The notes under the pieces are model-generated. The model was not told where the DNA came from. It saw only the letters and a program-made list of their open reading frames with translations, and did not search any database. From contig OX345653.1 of NCBI GenBank assembly GCA_947044365.1, positions 885,001 to 949,000 of the forward strand: DNA of 64,000 nt, in the 5' to 3' direction. This document shows positions 45,677-58,558 of the stretch, piece after piece. Positions within the stretch are counted from its first letter, which is position 1. Every line of letters starts with the position of its first letter. The position numbers were made by a program, and so were the translations under genes. The DNA is from Petrosia ficiformis. Lineage: Eukaryota; Porifera; Demospongiae; Haplosclerida; Petrosiidae.

Positions 45677-46227
45677 ATTATGTATAACTATATTTATAAT
45701 TTGCAGGTATTATATAGATATATTAATGCTGGACATTATGTCAATATTAAACAAATATTTGCAATACCACATTTTAATCGCAATAGTGGCTTTAGGAGGT
45801 ATCCCCCCTCCCATTAAATTTAAAGGGAGGGGGGATCATATGAAGTCAGCGGCCATGAATTCAATTCCCAGTGACTATCAGCATTCATATATATATATAT
45901 TGTATACTTTTCTAAGGATATGTTCATCTCTCATTGCTTTTCAGGTCGTTGGATTTATTTGGGGTTTTGTTTGTCAACAGTTTGATCAGACAGTATATAT
46001 CATAGGAGCTGGGTTCATATTAGCATCCTTGGTAAGTGCCGGAAGTCTTGTAGTTAAATGATATCATCTTTTTACATTTCTTCTTAACACAGTTAATTCT
46101 TCCTCCATGGCCATTTTACAGACGTAACCCTTTGGAATGGAGAAATGGGGAAACTGCTGCTCCAAATAAGAAGAACACAAACTATGGAGGCAACAAAGGT
46201 GGAAAGAAAGGACGAGGAAAAAGCTAA
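45467..46227 (+). CDS. SPCS1: Signal peptidase complex subunit 1
   Basis: Four exons give 112 residues: 45467-45523, 45579-45638, 45945-46031, 46093-46227. After a divergent 19-residue start comes the conserved block DFEGQKLSEKIYQ, then two membrane helices (about 30-52 and 58-78) joined by a short loop. The diagnostic LPPWPFYRRNPLEW follows, and then a basic tail. SPCS1 is a non-catalytic ER membrane subunit that helps define substrates of signal peptidase. Human SPCS1 begins MLEHLSSLP before the same block, so a distinct first exon is normal. The start is 63 bp from the DNAJC16-like gene, also an ER protein, so the pair may be co-expressed. The stop is 83 bp from the PPCDC stop. Confidence 0.96.
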
Positions 46228-46310
46228 TTTATAAGTAGCTATCAATTATTATTAGTAGAAAAATTCATTTTGTAAATAAAAATCATTTGGGTGGTTATAT
46301 CACATGACAG

Positions 46311-47801
46311 TCACATGTTATGATCTTGTTTTTCAATTGATTTAGTTTTCAAGTTATGAATTACGCTTGAAACTATATCATCAACATTTGCCATAGCTCC
46401 AATACCTGTGTGAGTGTAATCAAAGATGTGAACAATTTTCAAATGGAATGCCCATATATGGACAAATAGAAATGATTGTAATGTAATTATTATGCAAGAG
46501 TTCTACGAAAATTAAGATCACGCACAGCCCATACTGTTCATCGGATAAAACTGGTATTTGCATCATTTTCATGCAGCAAACTCTTTCTAACTACTGGATA
46601 TAGTATAAAGCATGATTTTATAGTATAAAATTGCTGCAGTATGCCGGCCTAGATATTTTGTTGAAAAAGACGGCAAACCTATACAAATAGTTCTTTTGGA
46701 GGAGCTGACATGAGGAAGAGTAGCCAAACCTAGCCATTACCGACCAGTACTCTTTCACTAAATTTGCTATAAGGTTCATTCATTGCTGATGTTCAGTTAC
46801 CTGTATCTCCACACGCCAGTGTCTTACTGATAGGAGGGACTTCTGTGTACCCAAATTCCTTTAGAATACTTGAATGAGTGGAAGTATGTGGGTGTTCCCA
46901 CATGTAAGTGTTCATTGCTGGACAGTAGACTAGAGGACAGACTGGATCCCATGCTCGTACAACACAGGTCTGAGGATGTTTGTAATTATGAAGTTAGAAT
47001 CATGAAAGAAATGTCACTCTTACTAGGAGATTGTCACATAGACCAGAAGCTATTTTGGCCATTGTGTTTGCATCCAATGGAGCTATTAACAAAAGATCGG
47101 CCCACTTTCGTAACTACGGTGATCATGAAAATGTTATTGTCATGAGTATATGCTGACACAAACCTCAATATGTAATACTGGATCACCTTTCTGTTTCCAA
47201 ACCTAATAATTATAATAATTATATTAATTTTATGTAATGCAGTGCAAGTCTATTCTCACATAGCCAGACCCAACCTGCAGCAGAGAATTGGGTCTTGTTA
47301 TGCGGGACTAGTACGAGTCAACATCTTCACATGTAGGCTGGCTTGCTATAATCTGGTGTTACTGCAATCTGTTTGGACTGCAATATATTTGCAGTGTGCA
47401 CAAGTGCTATATGCTACTGTTCCCGGACACCTTATGATTCTCAGCAAAGGGGGAGGTAATGCCAGACTAGGGTTGCTAAACTAACGTGGTAACATACCCA
47501 CTCATCCTCATCCCGATAGCACTTGACAGGCAATTTTGCAGGATCAAAGAAATGCAGAGCTGATTTAGTTGATATAATCTGTAGATCTATCTACATAGAA
47601 ACATATTGCAGGTTAATACTAATATTTTAAAATTATATATAATATATAAATTATATACACATAATTATTACACAATAGATAGGACATTGAGTCCATTCAA
47701 TACTTTACTTGAATTGATGATACTGCTTGAAGCTTCTCCACTAATTCAGGGACTTTTATTGCAGCTACACTGCCTGTTACACCAAGAAGAACCTTAGGCA
47801 T
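46311..47801 (-). CDS. PPCDC: Phosphopantothenoylcysteine decarboxylase
   Basis: Six exons give 188 residues (human 204): 47801-47709, 47590-47498, 47190-47164, 47113-47024, 46969-46801, 46405-46311. The flavoprotein start KVLLGVTGSVAAIKVPELV is followed by LRKWADLLLIAPLDANT, then PAMNTYMWEHP with the substrate-binding Asn, and ACGDTGIGAM with the catalytic Cys of the flexible flap. The enzyme decarboxylates phosphopantothenoylcysteine to phosphopantetheine, the third step of coenzyme A synthesis, using FMN. All key motifs are present. One exon is only 27 nt (KGDPVLHIE). The start codon is 56 bp from the divergent coiled-coil gene. Confidence 0.96.
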
Positions 47802-47857
47802 CTTTAGCTCCAGAAACTCAGGGGGTGTGGCTGAAGGTCCAGCGGGAGTTTTAAAAC

Positions 47858-48679
47858 ATGACAGCCATTCAGGAACAGGAGAAAATACTCCAAGATAAAT
47901 CAAAGATGCTAGATGAAGTAAGAATAGCTTCTGTGTATATATATATATATAATAAAACTTATAACTTATCATTTATTAGGTGAATCAACTTCTTGATTTG
48001 ATGGTGGCAGAAAAAAATTCATTACATGAAAAAATCGCAACTCTTGAGGTACATCATATGTAGATATTAATTATTACAACTGTGTAGTTAGATATTAAAA
48101 GAGAATATATGAATATGTGATGAGTTAACAGATTGATGGATCACTGAAGTCGGGTTGATGGATTCTCTTTCATGGTCATGATGGACAGAGGAATGAGTGA
48201 GAGGATTTCTACATTTCAACACAGAACCATTGGCACCTTCAATATATATATATATATATATATTATGTATCATATATTATTATAATTATACATGTAGTTC
48301 GGCTCTTCTCCTGTAGCTTGAGTTAGAGTCAAATAACACTGGAAAGGTTCAACAACTTGAAAAGAAAGTACAAACAGATGTTGAACTAAAGGTACATCAA
48401 TTTATTTAATTTACATGTAGATATCTGAGGTCCCCAAAGACACAGCTTGTATATTTACGTTAACATTAACTTAAGTTAATCAATTGCGGACAAGCGATCA
48501 ATCTTTCGCTAATGACTGCTCCATCCATCGGTGGGCCCTAGCTTTCTGCAGAGGCCCTGGGTGATCTGATCCACCTGGGTTACTAATGGCCAATTTCCAT
48601 TTTAGTTATTGCAGTATAGAAAAAGTACCACAAAAAGGAATTTTAGTTTATAGTTATATAACAATGCTTTTAAATGATG

Positions 48680-48717
<38 letters not shown>

Positions 48718-51022
48718 TATACAGCCTCTTTCAGTTGATGTCACACATTTAAATAAAGCGGTAGTGGAAGAGAGAAATCAAATCAGAGAAATGGAGAAAA
48801 GAGTGGAAAATTTGGTGACATATTGTAAGACAGAGAGACACACATTACAAACTAAACTGAACAAGACACAATATCAACTCCAACAATGTCAAAACAACTT
48901 GAGAAAACAGTACAGGGAAAACAAAAAGGTGAGGTAACTATGGTTTTTATGAAATGTGTGTATGTTACTGGGTGCATAGGGAGGTCTAGACCAGAGTTTT
49001 TGAAGAATGGGCCAAATTGACTCAAACATGGTTAGTGTATGCACCATTGGAATACATCTTCAGCCAATTAACTAACAGTTAATACTGTTAGTGACGATAT
49101 AATCATAATTAACTGCACCACTGGCCCAAAGAGAGAACTTGCAGTGCCAAATAAGAAGCTCTTTTGCCCAATGGTCCACCATACGAGCTTATCAAAAACA
49201 CTGGTCTATACTCATCAGAAAATCAAGGGAGGTATTTACATCTTGCACTGTGGTGGGATGGGGCATGTCTCTCTCCAACACCCACTCCTTAGGTTGTTTG
49301 TATGTGCATGGCCCTTATCCTGCCCAATACAGTGCATCTTCCTCCTCTGCTACTACTGGTGCTACATTCATATATAAATATAATTATATTTACAGATTCA
49401 GTCGGTGGCAACATGTGCTCAACAAAGCCAGCAACAACTGGAGATATCAAATAAAACTCTCTCCGCTTCATTAGATGAGATGAGAATGAAATATATGAAG
49501 ACAAGGACTACACTGTTGGCTGTCAAAGGAAGAAACTCAATGGACATGAAAAGACAGCATAGAGCAGAGGAAGAGGAAGAGAGAAGGTAGGGTTAGTATA
49601 TAGAGCAGAGAAGATGAAATGGAAGTTGTTTTTGTTTTAGACTGATGGTTTGTGAGTTTGAAAAGGAGAAAGAAATGAAACAGAATTTGCAAATGAAACT
49701 TAAGGTTTGTTACACCTGATTCGGTTAGCCATCAGGATAAGTATCAAGCATTGCTCTTAAGAGTTATCATACCAATACTGAGGACTAATATAGAGTTTAG
49801 CATCACTGCTTGCATGACAAACACATGTGACTTCACAAGTTATGTGTAACTCATTATCTCTATGTAGGCCAGTGGTTTTGATAAGCTTATATGGCACACC
49901 ATTGACCCAAAGAGTTTCTTATTTGGCACTGCACAGTTCTCTCTTTGGGCTAGTGGTGTAGTTAATTATGATTATATTGTCACTAACAGCATGTAGATAT
50001 CTACATGTATAATTAAATAAATTGTTAATTGACTCAAGATGTATTCTCAATGGTGCACACACTAACCATTGTTGAGCTAATTTGGCCTATGCTTCAATTT
50101 GTATCAAAAACTCTGATGTAGGCTAAAGAAGAAGAGTTGAAAAGTACAAGAGAAATGCTTAATGAAAAAGAGACTGAAATAGAGGAATTTGTATGTCTAA
50201 TGTTAACAATGATAAAGTAAGTAAAGTGACTCAAACTCTACATTATTAGGGTGCTAAATATCAGGGATTAAAACAAGGTGTAGAGGATAGACTGACACAG
50301 CTTGATACAGAACTACAATCATCCAGGTATATGTTGATTCAAAGTCTTTTCACTCATCCAGCCTTCTTTATCCCACCTACACTTTCATACTTTTCTTGTT
50401 ATGCAGAAATGAACTACTTAGATTGAGAGAGTTACTTACAAACAGACAGGTACAGCTTGATAAGACCCAACAGTCTCTTCAAGATGAACGTAAAAGAACA
50501 TTTCATTTATTAACAGTTAGTACAAGAGCAGCTGCCACATTTTTCATATAATCGGTACCATTACTCATTGTATTAGCTGTAATGGTTGGTGCAGTTTATT
50601 ATTTATAGTAGACAACAATTTCTATTTATAGTAGCAAATGGTTTACATGAAACTGCCATCGTCTGTCCATCCATCCATCCATCCATTCATCATCTATCCA
50701 TCCATCCATCCATCCATTCATCATCTATCCATCTTTCCTCAATCCACCCATCCATCTATCCACCCACCCACCCATCCGTCTTATCCCTCCATTTATCCCA
50801 TGCATACAGCAAAGTCAAGCAACTATCACACATCTATCGTCTCAAATAGAACAAGAAAGGGCAGAACATGAAGAACACTTACATGAACTCACACTTGCAA
50901 TATCCACACAAAAACATGAATATATGTTACAAATTGAAAGAATGAAGGACGTTAGTACGCAGAGATGTACACAACTTGCACAGGAAATTTGGATATTAAA
51001 GGCAGAGCTTGGGAAATATTAA
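47858..51022 (+). CDS. Coiled-coil protein of unknown function
   Basis: Ten exons in phase give 376 residues: 47858-47917, 47980-48048, 48317-48391, 48725-48928, 49396-49586, 49641-49704, 50122-50190, 50250-50326, 50407-50515, 50810-51022. Almost the whole protein is heptad-like, rich in Glu, Gln, Lys and Leu (for example [19 protein letters not shown]). There is no membrane segment and no other domain. It ends [11 protein letters not shown] do not recognise the family; centrosomal, ciliary and CCDC-type proteins are all possible. Exon 7 uses a splice acceptor supplied by a transposon target duplication. Intron 9 holds a CCAT microsatellite. The stop lies 117 bp from the HSPA14 stop. Confidence 0.88.
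48681..48720. repeat. (TA)n microsatellite at a splice acceptor
   Basis: Alternating TA runs to within 4 nt of the exon-4 start of the coiled-coil gene, so this acceptor lacks a normal pyrimidine tract. Confidence 0.9.
48992..49203 (-). mobile_element. hAT-like MITE, family A, copy 3
   Basis: Ends CAGAGTTTTTGA and TCAAAAACACTG, flanked by GTCTAGAC and GTCTATAC, an 8-bp target duplication with one mismatch. It lies in intron 4 of the coiled-coil gene. Confidence 0.88.
49862..50123 (+). mobile_element. hAT-like MITE, family A, copy 4, with perfect 8-bp target duplication
   Basis: The element spans 49870-50115, with ends CAGTGGTTTTGATAAGC and TATCAAAAACTCTG. ATGTAGGC occurs exactly at both flanks (49862-49869 and 50116-50123). 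The right-hand duplication contains the splice acceptor AG and the first two coding bases of exon 7. Confidence 0.93.
50660..50785. repeat. CCAT microsatellite in an intron
   Basis: CATC/CCAT and CACC repeats in intron 9 of the coiled-coil gene. Apparent Ser/His/Pro-rich open frames are artefacts. Confidence 0.95.
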
Positions 51023-51139
51023 CTGTAATGTATTTTGAGTTTTTGATTCCTACTAGACTGATACCATGGCAACACAAATAATCAAAATGTGTTTCATTAT
51101 GAATAAATTTATTAATAACTTAACAAATTAAAATTGTAA

Positions 51140-54100
51140 TCATTGCTCATTTATTAATATCGTGATTTCTGTTCTCCATTCTGAACAAGCATCTTTGACA
51201 ATAACTCTAACACTAGGCTCCATACTGTAATGATAAATGTAATTATGATTATGTGAATGGTAGGTCTGTAATGGTCATCATGTGATTAGTTATACTGGTG
51301 GGTCTAGAGGATACCACCATGGTAATATATATGATCATGTGATTAGTTGTGCTGGTGGGTCTAGAGGATACCACCATGGTAATATATATGATCATGTGAT
51401 TAGTTATACTGGTGGGTCTAGAGGATATTACTATGGTAATATATATGATCACATGATTAGTTATACTGGTGGGTCTAGGGGATATTACCATGGTAATATA
51501 TATGATCACATGATTAGTTGTACTGGTGGGTCTAGAGGATACTACCATGGTAACATATATGATCACGTGATTAGTTATACTGGTGGGTCTAGAGGATATT
51601 ACCATGGTAATATATATGATCACATGATTAGTTGTACTGGTGGGTCTAGAGGATATTACCATGGTAATATATATGATCACATGATTAGTTGTACTGGTGG
51701 GTCTAGAGGATATTACCATGGTAACATATATGATCATGTGATTAGTTGTACTGGTGGGTCTAGAGGATATTACCATGGTAATATATATGATCACATGATT
51801 AGTTGTACTGGTGGGTCTAGAGGATATTACCATGGTAACATATATGATCATGTGATTAGTTGTACTGCATTATTTAAAACTATGAATTTATAATTGTCAA
51901 TTCCACTTTATACCGATAAGAAATGATGTATATTTGCAATGATTTACTTACCTCCATATCAATTCAACTGACAGTCGCAAAGTATCATTGGGACCTTGGC
52001 TGACGAGTGACAATGGTACTTCAATCTGTGTAATACACACACAGATGTAGGATGACATTGTATGTACATACAATATACATAATTATATATAACATACATT
52101 AGTATAATTATACACTAAAATGTTTATACTTAGCAATTACAGACCTGTGCTATAATCTTCTCTTCATTTGTACTATCATTTTCTAAGAGTTTTAATAGAA
52201 CATACGTTGATAGTTTCTCAGGCTATTAAATAATCAGATACATCGTTATTCGTGATATCTTTAGTACGCTACCTTACCTTGAGGTATAGAGTTATTGATT
52301 TGTTGTATGGAATAGGAATGTGTCTGGGAACTAGTGGGACAGATATCGGATTCTCACAATTTGAACACTACAGAATCGAATTGTCGACAAAAAAAATGAT
52401 AGCATTAGCGATGATTATATTACAATGACCAGGACATGATGACTTTATATGTAATATAATGTATACTTCAATGTCTTAAGATTAATATATTATATTGTAA
52501 TTCAATGAATCGACAAAAAAGGATGGGAAGGATAGTAATATGAAAATAGCAAGGGTAAAAAGATTATTGGTCATTCTAACTAAAGTTATGAACAGCTTTC
52601 TGAGGTCATAGTGAACATGAATGACCTTTAGTGTTCTGTTCATCAAGCATACTGCGATAGTTTCATAGTCATTGTCATGCAACCAGTGTCATTACAAACC
52701 TACTACTTGCATTGACCAGCATGGACACATCAGGCAACGCAAAGCATAGAGTAAGCTCTGACAAAATGGCCAAAAGCAAGCATTTAAGTAAGAATTTGTC
52801 GAATTTATTTGTTAAATGACCCTTTCTAATCATATTGTCCAATTCTTTGCTTACTCTTATAAAAACATTCTTTGATACACATGGTATGCTTTCTGGAACA
52901 GTGGTGAGTTCATTGTTGTAGTCAGCATAGTATCCACCCTGAATTGCTGCTCCCATGGCAACAACATGATCAGGAGGAATCGAAGAGAGGATTTCACTTG
53001 ATGGAAAATGTTCTTGTAAAAGAGTTTGAAGTATTGGTACTTTACATGTTCCACCAACTAATATCACTTTCTGTATGTCATCCTGAGTCAGTCCCGTAGA
53101 TTTGTAAACCCCTTGTAAAGGTTCTAAACATGACTTGAAAATTGGTAGACAAACTCCCTCAAACTTCCCACTATAAAATAAAGGAAGCAGATACTATCCA
53201 GACTTTTAGTCACTATTACTAAAACCACTTTTAGTAAGGAATTTTGACTTTTAGTTAATGAAACTATAACTAAAAGTTTGAGAAACTAGTCATACTATAA
53301 CTATAACTAAAAGGTGGCCATTACTATCAAACTAAAACAACGCTACTATCCAGTATGTCATGATTCGGGTAGTTTGTATTATGACCCCAGAATGATGTAC
53401 CTACATCGCATAGGTCACACAAACAATTATAATTTTTATTATATATAGTTGGAACACTTGGGAAAGCAGGATGGCCATGTGGAATAAATAATACTGAAAC
53501 GATAACTATACCTAAAACATCTGTCTGTTGGTAGTATATAGAATTGATGATTGTAATCCTGGTTTGGTAGTATTCTTTAATAAGTGCAGTGTTCTCAGGA
53601 TATTTAGAGTGGTGGTTGGATTTTACATGAATTTAGTGCTGTTTATCCAGTATATAGTTAATTCTGTCTCAGTAGCCTATATATGTATTATCTGAGAGGT
53701 GGTTAAAAGGTGGTTAATTTATTTAAGAGGTGGTTAATTTATCTGAGAGGTGGTTATTACCGACCAGTGCCAACAAGTGTGGGCAGAACACTGTAAGTGA
53801 ATATACTATAATAGGCCCTCAAGCTGAATGTTAGTTAACATTTTCTGCTATAAAGCTTGGAAGAACATTCATTCCCGACAAATATTGGTTGTCTAGTCTA
53901 TAAAACTATTTCATACCGAGTCAAAGTGCATTGAAAATCCATTCCTTCGTGCAGAGACTCAATATACACATTTGTGGTTTGTTGAGTGGACAGTGAGTGT
54001 TTAGCATTTTCAGCAGCTGCTAACAATTTGAACACTGCCCTTTGGTTTGAAGATATATCATGTCGAAGTGTCCTGAAAACAAACACATCTGTTTATTAAA

Positions 54101-55630
54101 AAGAACACAATGTTTATATCGCTCTCTTAGTATACACAATGTTACTGGTAGTGCTGAGTAATATAAATATCATGATACCAAGCCTACTCCATGTTGCTAG
54201 TGAATAGAGCATGCTTCTACTTCGTGGCAAAATGTTGCTTGATGGTTGTTGCATCATACTACCTTTACCATCCACTAGTCAACTTTGGAGTAGGTGACTT
54301 TTTACTAACTCCAATGTTGCCTTGTGAACGGTAGGCTTAATAAACTATCCCCCGGCAACTTTCTCCTTTGATAAATATGACATAATCTGTTATAACCTTT
54401 GACACTCTTTCTTCAAAAGCTCAAGTAAAGCCTCATCAAGATTAGCCCCACCCACTCCATGACATTCTTCACAATGTATTATCCTAATCATTCCTTTATC
54501 ACATCTTATCAGTGTTAATGAAAGTGTCCTCATTCCTATTTCATAAACCAAAATGTGACCTGAGAATGAGTCTGTCTGGCTACCAATACCTATATTAGTT
54601 GATAGAGTCAAAATTCACATGCACAATTTAAAAAATGTATATATATATATATATATATATATAATTATACAGTATAGTGACATACAATTACATTATATAT
54701 TATATAATTTGTTTGCTACCATGGTTACGGTCATTTCACTTACGATATGGTAATACTGATAGTACAGTATTAGTAGGACTATATCATTTCACTTACCATA
54801 TGGTAATACTGATAGTACAGTATTAGTAGGACTATATCATTTCACTTACCATATGGTAATACTGATAGTACAGGATTAGCTATATCATTTCACTTACCAT
54901 ATGGTAATACTGATAGTACAGGATTTTTAGGACTATATCATTTCACTTACCATATGGTAATACTGATAGTACAGTATTAGTAGGACTATATCATTTCACT
55001 TACCATATGGTAATACTGATAGTACAGTATTAGTAGGACTATATCATTTCACTTACCATATGGTAATACTGATAGTACAGGATTAGCTATATCATTTCAC
55101 TTACCATATGGTAATACTGATAGTACAGTATTAGTAGGACTATATCATTTCACTTACCATATGGTAATACTGATAGTACAGTATTAGTAGGACTATATCA
55201 TTTCACTTACCATATGGTAATACTGATAGTATAGGATTTGTAACAGTAGATAAAACTTTAAATTTAGCACGTTCAGCACAACTTCTGAAAAACATAAATC
55301 AACAGTAAGATTGAAGTATCATGTACCTTTTAAACAATGTACCTTAAAGAATGAATTATCTGTTCACTACAGCCTGTGGGTGTAGCTAGTACGATAGGAA
55401 TGGGAGTTACTGCATCACATAAATGTGCAGTTGCTATAGCAACAAAAGAATCAAGCATGCTGCAATGACAAAATATGTACATACCTGCTAATTGTTTTAA
55501 TACATGTACCAACGTCTCTTCCACACTTACTAGACCGACATCTTTCATATTATAATAAACTTTACCATCTTTTGTCTCTATCTAAAGTTACCATTTATAG
55601 AATATTTTATGACTTTATAATCATAATAAT

Positions 55631-55666
<36 letters not shown>

Positions 55667-57051
55667 TATAGCTGATGTACTGAAGTTGATGTAAATATTG
55701 AGTGTTGTGGTGATTTTATAATTATACTTGAGATAATAATTGCTGGATATTAGTATTCAGAATGTTACTAAAATCTGGTAGAACAATTACTGCTCCATAA
55801 TCACTAATTGGTGCTCTCTCTATGCTCATTTAGAGGTATACAGTACCCCCTTATAGGTATAGTGTACCCCCCTATCAGTTATAAAACACTCAGTGTATAG
55901 TACCCCTTATAGGTATAGTGTACCCCCCTATCAGTTATAAATACATCCAGTGTGATAAAGCAGGAGAATACTACTCTTAACATTTGAACATTATGATGTA
56001 ATCCCAAGTGAGAACAGTGGTTGCTAATAGACACAATGTTAAATTGGCTTCATGTACAAATGGCTAAACACATGCTACAGATCTACATGTAGGTATTTAC
56101 TTAGAACAGTAAGTCAATGTCATGATGTGTTTCTATCACATGACGTATTTTTGTAACTTTGTACTACCATATGATTTACCTTACAAGTCAAATTTCTTTC
56201 TACTTCTTGTATTTTTGAATCACTATAAAAACATATAATATAGTATTTGACTTTGTTAATGATTACAACTCACTCAATGGATAGTAGTGTTGTCATGGAT
56301 ACTGCAGTATTGTGAATGTTCCTGTACAGTGATTGCTTAGCTGGTGCTCCAACAAGCTTCAGGAAAGATTAATAATAAGTTAATTTCGAAATGTTCAGTG
56401 ATCCTTTTCTACAGGTTATGTCTCTTGGACTGTACTAGTTCTCAAATGTATATATTTATCATGAGGTAGTATTTAAAAACAAACCCACAACAATTTAAAA
56501 TTCAATGGATTTATAAATAAAACTAACATGGATGTGGATGGATTACTATTCAAATGTGTTGGTATGGGATGATACCCCCTAAACCATAGGGTTGAAGAGG
56601 TTACTCCTATGAATAGTTTAATGGAGGAATTGGTAGTGTAGCTTGCATGGGCAGAAATGTTGCAGACGATCATTAGGAACTATAAATGTTTATAAGTATC
56701 TATTTCTTCATCTCTTACGTTAATATATTCTCTTGCATCTTCACGGATGCTTACATTTAAAAACAAATATAATTATGCATCTATTTCGTTAAGTTCATAA
56801 TTTCAGACTACTCTAATACAACTTAAAAAAACCATCTCTATTTCTTACTGTGCTATCCTTCTTGTAAGTCACCATCATAGGAGTGCCTCTCTCTCCTGCT
56901 TCATTAGCCAAAACTTCAGCTCTTCCATTCTGTGATAAACAATTTTCAATGTTATTTATAAAAAGTATTGATCTCTCTCTAATACCTTATAAACTGCTAT
57001 AGTCCCTTGAAAACTACCCAAAGATAACCCAAACACAGTATCCACAGACAT
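51140..57051 (-). CDS. HSPA14: HSPA14, ribosome-associated Hsp70-like protein
   Basis: Fourteen exons in phase give 508 residues (human 509): 57051-56986, 56929-56849, 56356-56274, 56222-56180, 55581-55485, 55433-55343, 55284-55211, 54589-54397, 54072-53917, 53170-52855, 52367-52278, 52222-52145, 52025-51952, 51224-51140. The actin-like ATPase fold includes FGLSLGSFQGTIAVYK, LVGAPAKQSLYRNI, LLAAAENAKHSLST and VILVGGTCKVPILQTLL. A short beta-type substrate-binding region follows, and there is no alpha-helical lid, as in HSPA14. The family partners DNAJC2 in the ribosome-associated complex that assists nascent chains. The glycine-rich phosphate-binding segments are more divergent than in canonical Hsp70, as expected for this family. 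Intron 7 is a splice-donor minisatellite, and the last intron holds a 57-bp minisatellite. The start is 81 bp from POLR2G. Confidence 0.95.
51280..51870. repeat. 57-bp minisatellite in the last HSPA14 intron
   Basis: Ten copies of a 57-bp unit (GTGATTAGTTATACTGGTGG, GTCTAGAGGATACCACCATG, GTAATATATATGATCAT) with few substitutions. Because 57 is divisible by three, frames of about 200 codons stay open on both strands. The array lies wholly inside an intron. Confidence 0.95.
52428..52634. mobile_element. MITE-like dispersed repeat, family D, copy in HSPA14 intron
   Basis: GACTTTATATGTAATATAAT ... AAGTTATGAACAGC ... GTGAACATGAATGACCTTT, colinear with the copy at 32058. Confidence 0.72.
53195..53345. 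mobile_element. Dispersed AACTAAAA-rich repeat, family C
   Basis: Contains TTTTAGTAAGGAATTTTGAC and GTTTGAGAAACTAGTCATAC, and ends CAAACTAAAACAACGCTA. It lies in an HSPA14 intron. Confidence 0.72.
53587..53793 (+). mobile_element. hAT-like MITE, family F, copy 2
   Basis: Ends CAGTGTTCTCAGGA and GGCAGAACACTG. Both flanks read TAAGTG, a six-base direct repeat, which may be an eroded target duplication. The body matches the copy at 32787. Confidence 0.72.
54631..54662. repeat. (TA)n microsatellite
   Basis: Alternating TA in HSPA14 intron 7, near its 3' end. Confidence 0.95.
54735..55232. repeat. About 53-bp minisatellite repeating an exon end and splice donor (HSPA14, exon 7)
   Basis: On the minus strand each unit contains ACTATCAGTATTACCATATG followed by GTAAGTGAAATGATATAG. 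The first 20 bases equal the last 20 bases of exon 7, and GTAAGTG equals its donor. About ten copies are present, counting the genuine one at 55211. The usual unit is 53 bp, with shorter variants. Confidence 0.93.
55633..55664. repeat. (TA)n microsatellite
   Basis: Alternating TA in an HSPA14 intron. Confidence 0.95.
55840..55945. repeat. Short tandem duplication with CCCCTTATAGG core
   Basis: ACAGTACCCCCTTATAGG and GTATAGTGTACCCCCCTATC recur twice in an HSPA14 intron. Confidence 0.75.
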
Positions 57052-57132
57052 TTCCTCCTCCTTCTCGAAATTCCACGTGGTTTGGAGGTGTGTTAGGTTG
57101 TGTTGTGTGTGCCCACCTCTCATCTTCACAGC
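57052..57132. promoter_or_regulatory. 81-bp bidirectional promoter region, HSPA14 / POLR2G
   Basis: This is the whole space between the two start codons. It contains a CACGTG E-box (57074-57079) in a locally GC-richer stretch and no TATA box. Both genes are housekeeping genes, so a shared promoter is expected. An in-frame upstream ATG for HSPA14 at 57144 would overlap POLR2G exon 1 and is less likely to be used. Confidence 0.55.

Positions 57133-58558
<1,426 letters not shown>

Noticed and set aside
45726..46061. 111-codon frame spanning SPCS1 exon 3
   Set aside because: Only 45945-46031 is an exon. The rest is intron, as shown by splice sites and by the SPCS1 alignment.
46870..47484. Two plus-strand frames of 80-91 codons
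   Set aside because: The first is antisense to PPCDC exons 4 and 5. The second lies in a PPCDC intron and matches nothing I recognise.
51249..51893. Open frames of about 200 codons on both strands with 19-residue repeats
   Set aside because: The 57-bp minisatellite unit is divisible by three and free of stops. The array lies inside the last HSPA14 intron and has no independent coding signal.
56700..56765. Possible extra HSPA14 exon (SIREDAREYIN)
   Set aside because: It has no in-phase acceptor, and exons 2 and 3 of HSPA14 join directly in phase and in alignment without it.
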